Source: Heterostelium multicystogenum (Eukaryota > Evosea > Eumycetozoa > Acytosteliales > Acytosteliaceae). Taken from it: DNA of 64,000 bases. The DNA lies in the NCBI GenBank assembly GCA_003667245.1, contig RCNN01000108.1, positions 18,728 through 82,727 of the forward strand, in the 5' to 3' direction. Under the pieces are notes generated by a model. That model made no database searches. It saw only the letters and a list, made by a program, of their open reading frames with translations, and had not been told where the DNA came from. Of the stretch, positions 33,024 to 44,936 are shown in pieces. The position numbers and the translations under genes were made by a program. Within the stretch, counting starts at the first letter, position 1; each line of letters opens with the position of its first letter.

Positions 33024-33345
33024 TCTTTTTTATTCACTACATTCAATAAATATTAATTGATATTACTTGAAGGTAAAAGTATAAACTTTAAGAAGTTGAA
33101 TCAAACAGCTTGAAGTACAACAGCAACAACCGCATAAGGTTATTTTGATATTTGTTTGTAACATCATTAATCTCATTTAAACCACTCACTTCCAAGATTT
33201 TTCAGTGAATTGTCCCTTACCTCAAGAATTAATGGGCTACAAGATAGATTGTAATTTATGACCATGAACAAATTACAATAATATATACACTAATGATAAT
33301 AACAATTATCACTCAAGTAGAATTCTTTATATGTGAATTGTTTGT
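33024..33345. other. Intergenic
   Basis: 5' flank of the NPC1-domain gene and 3' flank of the DHX33-like gene. AT-rich; nothing recognised. Confidence 0.6.
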
Positions 33346-35875
33346 TTATTCGGTCGCTGTTGTTGTTGTTGATGCCTTTGAGCCATAGTATTTGGGACAT
33401 AGCTCTGGTAACCAAGAGGGTTCAATGGGGATAACGTTTCTTGCAAATGGTTTACTGGTGATGGTTAGTTCATTGTATAAAATATATTGTGGCTTTACAT
33501 CAAAGAGGAATGATGTAGGGTGAATGTGAATCTCTCTGTTGTCGACCATTGTCTTGTACTTCTTATCGGGCTGAAGCACTGCAACATTCAAAAAGAAACC
33601 TGTAATAAAACATCTTCTGACTCTCTCTGTCTCATTCTGGCACGATGTCAACTTGATCTTAGAGTTTCCACAATACTCAACCAGCTGTTCAAATACATTC
33701 TGTTCAATCGATTCAAATTATTAGCCCTATACTATTTACCATCGGATAATAAGAAATGATCGTTCGATACTTACAACAACTTTAACCATAGATTTTGTAT
33801 TGATGAAATGATCGTAGCACCACTGTAAGTTACCATTGACCTTTTGATACTCTCTAAATACATTGAGGAGAGTCAAGTGATCACCCTCAGGTGAGAAGAA
33901 TATCTTTTTGATGGCTTCGACCTCGGCCAGCTTGTCTTTGGGTGCATAAAATATTGACTCGACAGACAGCATACTGATGATAATGATTACCTCCTCTACA
34001 CATTCGAATGCCTATGAATTAATTTATTGACAGACATATAGATACATTAGTATTAATAAAGCATTTGATTGCTTGAAGCTTGATTGATAGGTACCTGTGA
34101 TTGTATTAATGTTTTACTATACATTGGCTCCAACGGGAATTGAGACATTCTCTTGCCCAGCTCCGTTAGCTTGCCTTTGTTGTCGAGTGCATCCAGACAA
34201 TAGAGTTGCTCAAGTGACTTGTGGACTGTAGGGAGTGGTGGTCTCTCTAAGAAATCAAAGGAAAGCACGTCATCAATACCAATAGTCTTGAGCTGAAGAA
34301 TTACATTGGCGATGTTGGAACGCTTTATCTCTGGTATGGATGAATGGTCCATCTTTCCAAAAGTTTCCTCTGTATAGAGACGATAGCATTGTCCTGGGAA
34401 CTCACGACCTGCTCTACCAGTACGCTGTTGTGCAGATGCCTTGGAAATTGGGATCACTGTCAAGGTATCGATACCAATCTTGGCATTGTAGAGTCTAGAT
34501 TTGACAACACCTGTATCTACGACATAGCGAATACCATTGATTGTCAATGAGGTCTCTGCAATAATTGGTGGCAATAATCACCTTTCTTGTGCCTTTAGGG
34601 GCACGCTCGAATACCTTCATCTGTTGCTCCTGTGGCATTGCAGAATAGATTGGACAAACCAGCAGTTGCTTGGCAGTCGATGGCAATCTTGGTATCCTCT
34701 CGTTCAACAACTTCTCGAGAGTGTCAATCTCCTCTCTACCTGTCAAAAATACAAGAATATCTCCATTCTCGTCGTCCTCTGTGCTGGTGCTCTCATTGCT
34801 GTTGTTGACATCCAAATGAATTTGAAGAACTGTGACCAATGCTGCATCGAGGTAGTCTTTCTGCGACTCCTCACAATAGAAGATACGCACGGGGAACTGA
34901 CGTCCCTCGATATAGAGGATTGGTGCTCCATTGAAATACCGTGAGAAAAGCTCTGCATCAAGGGTGGCAGACATAATTACGATTCGGAGCGATGGTCGTT
35001 TTGCCTGTATTCCTTTGATGAGTGCAAAAAGCACGTCTGTATTAAGAGTACGCTCATGGGCTTCGTCCAGTATGATAACAGAGTATCGCTTCAGCATTGG
35101 ATCGATCATAGCCTCACGTACCAACATACCGTCGGTCATATATTTCAGACGAGTCTGCTCCGAAGTATTATCGTCGAAACGCACACAATATCCAACTTCA
35201 TTGCCAACTTCTCCGCCATCAATCTCCTCAGCCACTCTTTTGGCAATCGAGATGGCGGCAACTCTTCTGGGCTGGGTGATGGCAATAACACCATTCTTTG
35301 TCCATCCATCTTCTCTCAGAAATTGAGGTATCTCTGGAATTCATTTCAGTCCATTTCAAGTATTTGTTTGTATATCCAATTTAAAAACAACATTATGACA
35401 TTAAGATGTGCGCCACTATTTTCCAATCGGATTGAGCTTTACTTACGTGTTGTTTTACCGGTACCAGTTTCGGAAATGATGACAACGGTAGGGTGTTTTC
35501 TTATATTTTCTAGCAATGCTTCTCTTGCTGTATTTCCATCGCACCAAATGAACGATAATGAATGTCAATAGATGTTCTTGATGTATCACATGATCATGCT
35601 CAAGTAGCAATCTTGCAAGACCTACCAGTATATACAGGTAAATTCAGTTTTTGTTGTCTAATTTCATTTTGCCTCTGTAGTTTTTTTTCATCTATATCTT
35701 TATCACCGACACTCTTATTTATATCTTTACCAATACCATTTGTACTATTGCTTCTATTGATACCGTTACTGTTACTGTTGTTGTTGTTTGACAATCTTAA
35801 TCTTTGTTGTTGTAGAGCCTGTCTTTTCTTTGAGTTTTTATCAATCTTTTTAATGTTTAATGTTGGTGGAACCAT
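33346..35875 (-). CDS. dhx33: DEAH-box RNA helicase, DHX33-like
   Basis: ATP-dependent RNA helicase; DHX33 acts in the nucleolus and in translation in animals. Exons are 35875-35626, 35527-35447, 35333-34095, 34011-33775 and 33699-33346, all phases fitting, for about 720 aa. Motifs: LPVYTAREALLENI, ETGTGKTTQ (I), TQPRRVAA (Ia), LTDGML-like MTDGMLVREA, DEAH (II), SATLD (III), LVFLTGREEID (IV), the T-N-I-A-E-T-S-L-T region (V), QRTGRAGREFPGQCYRLYT (VI), then winged-helix, ratchet and OB domains with HPTSFLFDVKPQYILYNEL. One extra T near 34562 shifts the frame within motif V. The start is the ATG of MVPPTLNIKK; an Asn/Ser-rich N-terminus precedes the helicase core. Confidence 0.9.
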
Positions 35876-36376
35876 TGTAATCAAACAGTAGAATGCAATA
35901 GGCAAAGCAATCTATCTAATTCTCTGTTGTTGTGTAAAGTGATTTTTAATTAATTAAAAAACAGAATTCTTCGTTCGTTTTTATTTTTAAAAAATTAAAT
36001 TTCATTACAATTCAAGTGATAATAATACTAGTAGATCTAATCTAATTAATTGTTTAAGTAACTTTATCTGATATCATCCTTTCATTAGTCTTGAAAATAG
36101 ATTGATAAAAATGACTAATTATTTTTTACTATTTTGATAAACAAATAAAGATTAGATCTGATTCAAATAAATAAGATTCAGAACAGCTTAGTTTTTTAAT
36201 AATTGTTAAGTGTAATTTCAAATGTACATGTATCAAGATTTATTTGTCGATTTTAAATATACTTTTTTTTGTTTCTTTTTTTTTTTTGCTATTTAATTTT
36301 TAATAAAGTACAAAGAGTTTTCTACTCAATTGAACTTATCTTTAAAAAAAAAAATTAGTACTAAAAATTAATATAT

Positions 36377-37316
36377 TTAATCGTCCTTCTTTTCGGTATC
36401 CTCTTCAGCTTTAGATTCTAAAGTATGGTTAGTGATTTGCGCTTGGTTATCATTGGATAATGTTATGATACATACCACTTCCTTGGATATCAGATGTCCA
36501 TAAGGTCAAATTGTCACGCAACAATTGCATGATCAAAGTGGAATCTTTGTATGAATCTTCAGAAAGGGTGTCCAACTCAGCGATGGCATCGTCAAAAGCG
36601 TTTTTAGCTAAATTACAGGCTCTCTCCGGGGAGTTCAAAATTTCATAGTAAAAGACAGAGAAGTTAAGGGCGAGACCCAAACGGATTGGGTGTGTTGGTG
36701 GCAATTCGACGACTGCAATATCGTTGGCAGATTTGTAGGCGAGCAATGATGACTCGGCAGCACCCTTACGAGCTTGACCTGAGGCAAACTCGGCCAAATA
36801 ACGGAAGTAATCTCCCTTCATCTTGTAGTAGAAAACACGTGATTCACCAGTCTTGCTAGATTGGATCAAGTTTTGGTCAAGGACAGAGAGGATATCGTGA
36901 CAGATGTCAGAGAGTTCCTTCTCGACCTTAGACTTGTACTCCTTGATCTTCTTTACATTTCCTTCGTTACCCTTGCTCTCTTCCTTTTGCTCGATGGATG
37001 AGATGATTCTCCATGAGGCACGACGGGCACCAATGACATTCTTATAAGCAACAGACAACAAATTACGTTCCTCAACAGACAATTCAATATCCATTTGAGC
37101 GACCTTCTTCATTGACTCGACCATTTCTTTAAATATGGAAAGAGATTAAATAAATAGAAAAAAAACAAAAAAGAAAAGATACAAATAATTTTGTTAATAA
37201 AAGTGAACTTGTTTGGTGGATATTTTACAGCTGATTAGATCGTTACCATCGTATCTCTCGGCTTGCTCAGCAAGCTTGGCCATGTAGACGTTTTCTTCTC
37301 TATCTTTGGTTGCCAT
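36377..37316 (-). CDS. fttB: 14-3-3 protein
   Basis: Phosphoserine/threonine-binding dimeric adaptor. Exons 37316-37247, 37126-36476 and 36417-36377 join in phase to about 253 aa, a normal length. The sequence runs [20 protein letters not shown], then [57 protein letters not shown] and [19 protein letters not shown]. The Lys, two Arg and Tyr of the phosphopeptide groove are present (K and R in [13 protein letters not shown] and Y in [11 protein letters not shown]). An acidic C-terminal tail ([13 protein letters not shown]) is in exon 3. No frame break. Dictyostelium has a single such gene, fttB. Confidence 0.95.
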
Positions 37317-39390
37317 TCTGTATGATTATGAGGATGATGTATGAGTTAGATTTAGTTGTTGTAAATAAATAAAAAGAGATATCAAAAAAGTTAGAATTAT
37401 AAAGTTTATGATGGTGGATATTTAATTTGGTGTGTTGAACAAAAACAAAAAAAATTGAATTCAAAAATTAAAAAAAAAATAAACCAAAAATTTTTGAATT
37501 AAAAAAAAAATAATAATAATTAATTTTTGTTTTGTTATGTTTCCTTCCTGCACACAATGATCTTAAGATTAATATAGAGCTGAGATACTAATTTTGGTGT
37601 TGAAAATAGTTTTTGGAATCGACAATAAATATTGAGGTCGCTATGCCTTGTCATAGTATGATTGATATGTTGCAATGATTGAATTGATTCGATTCGATTG
37701 ATTTATTCAGTCGGTCAGACTGATTATGAATGAATTGATTAGGTTGATTATGTAGATCCATCTTTAGTCAATTGGTTGACTACCTTTCAATCTATCAATC
37801 AAAGTTATATTTTTTGCCGGTCCATTTGTCATTCATTGTATATTCAATAGTTGTAGAGAAGTGGAATCATATTTTGAAATGAATGTATCTTAAAATCTAG
37901 TTTGTATCATTCTTACTTGATTTACTGAATTGGATTGTGATTTTAAAGGAGTGAAATATTTAGTTTAAAATGAATTGAAGCAATAATTATAATTATAATT
38001 ATTATTAGGGTATAAGTGAAAGATTGGATAAATATTATTAATATTATTAATGATACAAAATCACCTCCAAAAATCAAATAAAAAAAAACAAAATAAATAA
38101 TAATAATAAAAATAATTATTATAATTGTATTTATTCAATCCAATTCAACCAAAAGTGATTGTTGTTGTTGTTGTTGTTATTATTTACTAAGATGGGGGAG
38201 AAATGAAAAGAAAGCAAATAAAAGGATTCAATTGGTTTGAATGATTGGTGATTGATTGATTGATAAGAATATCAAAAATAAATTTATATAATGCTAATAA
38301 CAAGAATAACCACCCACAATAATAATATTATTAATAATAATATTATTAATATTTATAATTAAAATTAACTTCTACTTGTTGCAACAACAAAAACAACAAA
38401 CAGCTAAAAAGTAAAACAAAAGACCAGCAACAACAATAACAATAACAACTGTAATAAATAAAAGACTAGAATAGATTAGACTGCGGATACATTGAATATA
38501 GATAACAATCAAATCAGTTTTTGAAAATTGATAGTTGATGATTGATTGATTGATTGATTAAATTGATATGATTGACTTGATGACAGCTCTGTCTGCAGTA
38601 GGAGTTGAGTGGATTTGAGTGTTGGGTGTGGAGTTGAGTTGGAAATAAATCTTACTTATTTTGTTTATGTGTGTGTATGTGTATTATGTATATATATGAA
38701 ATTAGTTATGAAATGGATGGTAGTATGTAATAATGAATAAGTGATAGAGTGAGGTTGTTGGAAATTGGAAGAAGCACGATGGAGGAAGGGTGGGTGGGCT
38801 CACCTTGCTCCTGCTGAATTTTTTTTGTTTTTATTATTGAAGGAATAGCCAATGGGTGGGGGGAACAGATGATGTGAACTTTAATTAAAATATTTTATTT
38901 GATTTTTGGTCACACCCATTTTCAAAATCAAAATTTGATTTTTTAAATTAAATTAGAATCTATCGAAATTTGAGTTGTTTTTCAGCAACAATAAATTATA
39001 ATAAAAACATAGATGGAGGTGGGAGAGGGTAAGGTCTCTCGGGTAAGCTACCAGTATCATTAGCACGCAACCATGACACGCAGGTGTCAGATAACGTTAT
39101 TGTGATTTCCTATGACCTGTTGTTGCTGCTGCTACAGTATTGGGATCGTGATGAGAATATCTTTTGTGACCTCCACGAAACTATTCAAACTATAGATATC
39201 TTCTGGAGTGTAAAAAACTGATCGATCAACCAGCACGCCAACCAAGATTGGCTTAGCCTAATGCTTTGCTTTGTTTTGATTTGGTTCAGATAAGATATTT
39301 CTATTATTATTATTATTATTATTATTGATATTGGTTGTTTAGACAAGACATGTTGTTTGGTTTATTATTATGGGGATAGTATTTAGTTAG
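37317..39390. other. 2.1 kb intergenic region with a structured, GC-richer island
   Basis: Mostly AT-rich with TTG, ATT and GATT simple repeats. The part from about 39010 to 39260 is richer in G+C and has short hairpins: GGTA-AGC-TACC near 39051-39061 and TGACAC-GCAG-GTGTCA near 39073-39088. No long open frame crosses it. Possible non-coding RNA or a 5' leader of the upstream gene. Confidence 0.45.
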
Positions 39391-40104
39391 TTAGATGTCG
39401 TGTTGTTGTTGCCCTTGTTGTCCTGGTAAAAAGTATTGATCAATTCTTTGATTGAGAAGGCTTAGTTGTGTATTAAAATTTTGCAAGTCTTTGTTGTTGT
39501 CTATGAGAATGTTGGACAATTGCAGGACCGCTGCAACTTGTTGTCCCTTGGGGTCGGGATTATTGGACTCACGCTGGTCAATCTTTAGAAACTCTTCGTA
39601 GGACAGTGGTCCAGTTTCTCCAACTCTTGCTCGCGACACCAGCCTTTGGTAACGCACCTCCGGCTTGCAATCAACCCCAACCAGACAGAATCTGTGCTTG
39701 CCAGCTCTCAGTTCTTTGACTTCATCGGGATGTCTAATTGAATCAATGACATAGTTCCTGCTTGAGTCTAAATTCTTCAATATCATAGATGCCAAAATAC
39801 CAGCGCCAAACTCTAGCCGCAGCATTCAGCAAGCAATTAGTTAGTTTCACTGAGTTCATCATCACCATTGCCAATAGCCAAGCTATTTGATTGACTTACG
39901 ATTCCTGAGCTCATTGCCCATCGCTATGAGATTATCTCTTGTTTCTGGTATGTTTCTTTGCTTTAGTTCCTGTCTCAGTGCATCTGAAAGCGATAGTACA
40001 CCATATCCTTGATCCTTAAAGTAGGAGCAAACGCTTGATTTGCCCGATGCATTCAGTCCACAAACACCTATGATTCTTCCAATTGATTTTTGAATATTAT
40101 TCAT
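39391..40104 (-). CDS. P-loop kinase of UPF0200 / dephospho-CoA kinase-like type
   Basis: Exons 40104-39900 and 39812-39391 join in phase (N-E-L-R-N-Q-F-G-A-G) to about 208 aa. Walker A is GLNASGKSS near the start (IIGVCGLNASGKSS). Next are VLSLSDALRQELKQR, NELRNQFGAGILASMI and VIDSIRHPDEVKELR, then RARVGETGPLSYEEFLKIDQRE. This order matches the UPF0200/AAA_18 nucleotide-kinase-like proteins known mainly from archaea and from the N-terminus of some eukaryotic dCMP deaminases. No deaminase domain follows; the end is Gln-rich. Substrate unknown. Confidence 0.75.
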
Positions 40105-40416
40105 GACTCTCTTTCTGTTTGATTGATTGATTAATTTAATTTAGATATTGATCTGATTGATTTGATTTGCTAGTGCTTGTTTTGTAAAATTCATTTTTGA
40201 AATTTCAGCGGGATAAATATGGAGCCTCCCACTGCAAGTAGTTGTCTGACTTAGATTTACAAATAATATTCCAGTTCAAGATAGTATAAATACAATGTTC
40301 TGTTGTTTATTTCTGATTGTTAAATAATATTATTAGCTTCTCATTTTCTTTGATAAATTTGCCAGATGAAGAAGCTGAGTTCAAATAGATTGTGAAGTGA
40401 TTAGTATCAATAGTGT

Positions 40417-42932
40417 CTAATCATCGAACCAATCATCAAGGTCGGCTGGAGGTGGTACAAAATCATCTGCTGAGGTTGGAGCTGTTGGAATTGGGGTTGG
40501 AGTTGGAGCTGCTGTGGCTTTGGATGTTGGTATTGATTTTTCGTTGGATTTAGATGCATTGGATTTGGAGGCTGTCGGTTTGGCAACTGGGGTTGAAAAT
40601 ACTTGTACATCTTCATCGCTGCTGTCATCTCCTTCGTTTTTAGCAACCATACTATTCTCTTTATCGTCTTCATCATCGTCATTGAATTTAATTACGACAG
40701 GTTTCTTTGATTTGGATGATGGTGTTGGTAGTTTGGCTGTAGTTGATTTGGGCGTAGTTGATGTTGGTGTAGATACAGGTTTTTTGTGCTATTACATTGT
40801 TTGATGGAGTTTTAGGTGAAGTGGATAATGTTGGTGAACTTGATATTTTTGTAGTTGATACTTTTGTAGTTGGGGTTGTGCTGTTGTTATTTTTGCTCGA
40901 CATTGTGATGTTCTCTGATTTTGGTGATTTTGTAGGTGTAATTGTCTTTTTTGGAGGTTCATCTTCTTCGTCGCTGTAGAATCCTCCATCGTCGTCCTTT
41001 GCGACAAATGGATTTGAATCATCGTCATCGCTGTCTCCACCAAATGAGTTGATGTTGTCTTTCTTTGGAATGGCTATTGTTGCAGTTGGTTTGGTAACTT
41101 TACTGTTGCTCGAGGTCGAAAGTGGATTTGCTTTCTGTGGTTGTGGTTGTGGTACTGGTGTTGAAGTTGGAGATGGGATTGGAGCTGGAGTTGGCTTCTG
41201 TGGTTGAGCTGCTTTGGTGACTGCTACAGGTTTAGCAGCTGGTTTAGCAGCAGGCTTTGAGAATACTTGCACATCTTCGTCACTACTATCATCACCCTCA
41301 TTCTTTGCGACAAGTGGATTGAATCCATCGTCATCATCATCACCACCAAACGTCTCTACTGGTTTGGCAGGCTCTTTCTTTCCAATAACATTCTTTATGA
41401 ATGAAGCTGCAGATTGCTTTGGTTTTTCTTCGTCGCTGTAGAAGCTATCGTCGGCTTCACCAGCATTGTAATCATCGACACTTTCAATCTTCTTTGGAAT
41501 AACTGGTTGGGCTGATTGTTGTGGTTGTTTCTGCTGCTGTTGTTGCTGCTGTTGTTGCTTTTGTTGTTGTTGTTGTTGTTGAGATGGATCTTTATTCATT
41601 CCAAATATTCTACTAAAGAAACCACCACTTCCACTTGTTTGTACAGTTGGGGCAGGTGTTTGATTTGGAGAAGAGATTGGATTCGACTTTGGAGTAGGCA
41701 AAGAGCTAGAAAGATTTTGTGGTTGTTGTTGTATTTGTGGTGGACTATTGACTGGTGCAACTGAGGTATTTGTATTTGGTTTATTTGTAGGTGTAATCAT
41801 GTTTACTTGCTGTTGTTGTGCTTGTTGTTGTTGTTGCTGCTGCTGCTGTTGCTGCGTTATTCTATTTTGATCTAGTTTTTTTACATGTTCATTATAGTTT
41901 TGATCGGCAATGAGAATACTAACTTCCTCCTGTGCAGAGTCGAATTCAATCTTGTTGCGATCTAGTTGTTGAAGGATCGCATTGCGCTGCATATGTAGAA
42001 ATGGGATATTGAAGAAGCTGATGATGGTTTTCAAACCGTAGGCATTCATCATTGAAGCTTCAATATGATACATGTGTGAGCGTTGTTCGCAAAGATCCTC
42101 TATTTCTGCGCGGGTCACAGTCTTGGAGTAATCACCAAGATCACGGAAGTTAGTGATCAACAAGACATAGATTCCCTCGGGAATCTTGACCAATTCCTTC
42201 TCTACATACTGGAATGTCCAACGCTTTTGAGGATTCACCATGAATATAACTGCGCTGGCATTCTTCATTACATCAACTGTTTGAGCGTCCAAACTATGTA
42301 TTTTGAAGCTTCCACTCTGTCCACGTTTAATCTGTTGCGCAATATCGTCTTTCGTTGGTGGATTGTATTCATTTTGTTGAGTGGCATCATTCGTTACTTC
42401 TGGTTGAGTAGATGTAGATCCCTGATTTGCTTGACTATGCTGTGTCACTAGTTGATTTGACTTTTTCTTTGTCGTAGCAACGTCTACTACATCCCAAACT
42501 TCTACATCGACTATATCATCAGTATCTATTGTTGATACAACAAAAAAACAGAAAGTAAGTGCTTGCACAACAGAGATATATGGTCAATTTAAGAACTGAT
42601 TGAATTACTTTTATAGTTCCAATTTATATGTGATATTTGAATCTCTGGAGTAGGGCTATATTCATGTGAAAACGATTTACCTTGCAGCCTTTGGAAGAAG
42701 CAAGTTTTACCTGTATTTCTTTCTCCTTTGATAACAAGTTTTACTGAGCAAACAAATTAAACAAGTTAGTGATTTATCTACCTATCGATAGGTGATATTT
42801 ACAATATAGTCACATACAATTATATTTAGATGCTCTTGTATTTAGTTTTCTTCTCATTTCGCCATCCATCAATCCAATCTCTCTATTTCTCATCTCCTCA
42901 GGAGATAGCATTCTACCATTTTCATTTCCCAT
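40417..42932 (-). CDS. rabl6: Rab-like protein 6 (RABL6)
   Basis: GTPase-like protein with a long C-terminal tail. Exons are 42932-42818, 42743-42609 and 42525-40417. The P-loop is in exon 2: VIKGERNTGKTCFFQRLQG, followed by IQISHINWNYK. Exon 3 begins TDDIVDVEVWDVVD (the switch II region), then KRWTFQYVEKELVKIP, YVLLITNFRDLGDY (N-x-R-D replaces the usual NKxD), EASMMNAYGLKTIISFFNIP and a helix. These match animal RABL6 closely. The rest is low-complexity with Gln runs and repeated acidic modules. The frame shifts near 40780 in a run of A, after which the tail ends DDFVPPPADLDDWFDD. Localisation cannot be read from the sequence. Confidence 0.88.
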
Positions 42933-43193
42933 TCTTTTGCTTACAAATCCAACCTATATACAACAACACTGATATATATATATGTTGTATATATATGTTG
43001 TATATATGAGTATTTATAAGTATGTTTCAGAGCAAGAACAGAAATGTAAAGAATTGTCAAGCAACAATGTTTAAAAGTAAAAATATCATATGAAATTGTT
43101 ATTTGAAAATTCGGTGGAAATTAATAAATTGGAATTGCCAAGTATCAATGGGTGAAGTCAATATGACTTATAAATATATTTGTGTGTGACTCA

Positions 43194-43196
<3 letters not shown>

Positions 43197-43232
<36 letters not shown>
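43197..43232. repeat. (GATT)9 microsatellite
   Basis: Nine uninterrupted GATT units in the AT-rich gap between RABL6 and TBC1D22. The same tetranucleotide recurs in shorter form near 38250, 38540 and 46330. Confidence 0.95.
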
Positions 43233-43383
43233 ACATTTAAATAAAAAAACAATAAAACATATCATTTATTATGTGTATCATTTATTTTTCAATGACTAAA
43301 TCTCTTGAGCTATCTATTTTAACCTATAACTATATCTTTATCATATATCTATCTATCAATCTATATTATAATATTCTGTTTAT

Positions 43384-44936
43384 CTATCTTATTGGTTTTA
43401 ATGATTTCAAATGAGATTGAGCATTGTGATACAGTTCTCTATAAAGATGTGCTGTTGAAAATAGGGATTCGATGTCTCTTTCCTCCCAGTTTTGAGTTGG
43501 TGGTTTCTGTAGGAATATCATGATATCTGGAAAATCTTTTTTGTTTTAATTCGTCGGACCAAAGCACAAGGAATGCTGCACATACATAGATGTGGAAAAC
43601 ACTGAATCCCTCACGCTCGCACAAGTAGGTGTCCCACATACGAATGACGAGAGAGAACGGGATTTCACGCATGAGCAAGCAATTCATCCAACGGAATGCA
43701 AACTCGATAAATTGGGCATCTTGTTTCGGCAAGATGATTGCACAGTGATGAGTTGATGGTTTCCAAAAGACCTTTGAGTTGGACAATCATCCTCTGAATG
43801 CCCGGTTGTGCAAATGTATAGTGATCTTGGATACCATCGAGTAGCTTTGTCAGGCACCAGTAGCTGTCGGCCTCTACCATAAAGAGAATGGCCGGATCGA
43901 GTGTCTCGACGTTGCAGCTCTCGATGTCATCGACAAACTCTGATAAAAACACATAAATGAATGGTGTTGCCAGGTCGTTGATTCCCTGTACGTATCCTGT
44001 CGAAGGGTGACGTATGCCCCATATATACAAAATGCGCTCCAATATCTCTTGGATCAGTGGTTGTTGGAAGAGTGGAACCGATGGATTAGTTCTTGGCACG
44101 TCCATCTGAATCTGCTTCAATGTCTTCTTGTCTGGATCAGTTCGTTTCTCTTCAGAGATATGATATTGTGGCAGACAATCGCGGTATTCTTTTCGCTTTC
44201 TCTCCAAAGTTTCTTCTCTTCGCTCGCCGTTGGTCGGCAAATATCCCAACAGTATTTTCCATGACATGGGTCGCTTTGACTTGCTGATTCCACGCCACGC
44301 CAACTTTTTCAGTGCTTCCAAATCTACGTTTCCGGCGCACAGCAGCTTTTCGAACTTTTTTCAACTTTGTGCTCTTTTCATCGTATACATTCGACCTGTT
44401 GCCGTTGTCGATGCCTCCACCACTTGAACCTAATGAATTGATCGAGGACGACGAGAGTGACAGATGGTTTTCTGACGACAGTGATGTGTTTGAAGGTGAG
44501 TTATTATTGTTGGGTGTGAGAGAAGACGATGAAAATGATTTTGGCGAATTTGTATCTGGTGGTGAATTTAAACTATTATTACTATTATTACTATACTGTT
44601 GATCTCCAACTACTACTACACTAGTGCTATCTGAGTGCACTATTTTAGGTGAAACATATTGATTGTGATTAAATATAGCTGATTGATCGTGTTCTCTTTT
44701 TGATTTTGGTATAAAACTTCCATTAAACTTTTCAAACTTATGAGGAATATGACTATTAATCGGTTTTGCTGTTCCTGGACTCTGCTTCAATGTGAACCAT
44801 ATGATATTGTTAGTGATAATTCCAAAGTCTCAGCATTATCTATCGTTGATTTTACCTTTCTCGATGAAAATCTCCAAAAACTTGTCTCTTTCATAGGACT
44901 ATTTGTATCGCTTGTTAGATTTGGTGAATTACTCAT
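43384..44936 (-). CDS. tbc1d22: TBC-domain Rab GAP, TBC1D22-like
   Basis: Stimulates GTP hydrolysis by Rab GTPases. Exon 1 is 44936-44856 (MSNSPNLTSDTNSPMK...), exon 2 starts at 44781 in phase. A Ser/Asn-rich N-terminus leads to the TBC domain: LAWRGISKSKRPMSWKILLG, LPTNGERREETLERKRKEY, IQMDVPRTNPSVPLF (the IxxDxxR arginine finger, D-V-P-R), WGIRHPSTGYVQGINDLATP (the YxQ finger as Y-V-Q-G), EADSYWCLTKLLDGIQDHYT and IEFAFRWMNCLLMREI. The C-terminus, in another frame, is DIESLFSTAHLYRELYHNAQ. Frames change near 44360, 43740 and 43530 (run of A), but the protein continues each time. Overall order and spacing match TBC1D22. Confidence 0.87.

Noticed and set aside
38322..38328. CCCACAA, resembling the upstream element (DUSE) of dictyostelid small RNA genes
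   Set aside because: The 60-70 nt downstream, where a small RNA should start, is plain AT/CAA repeat with no structure.
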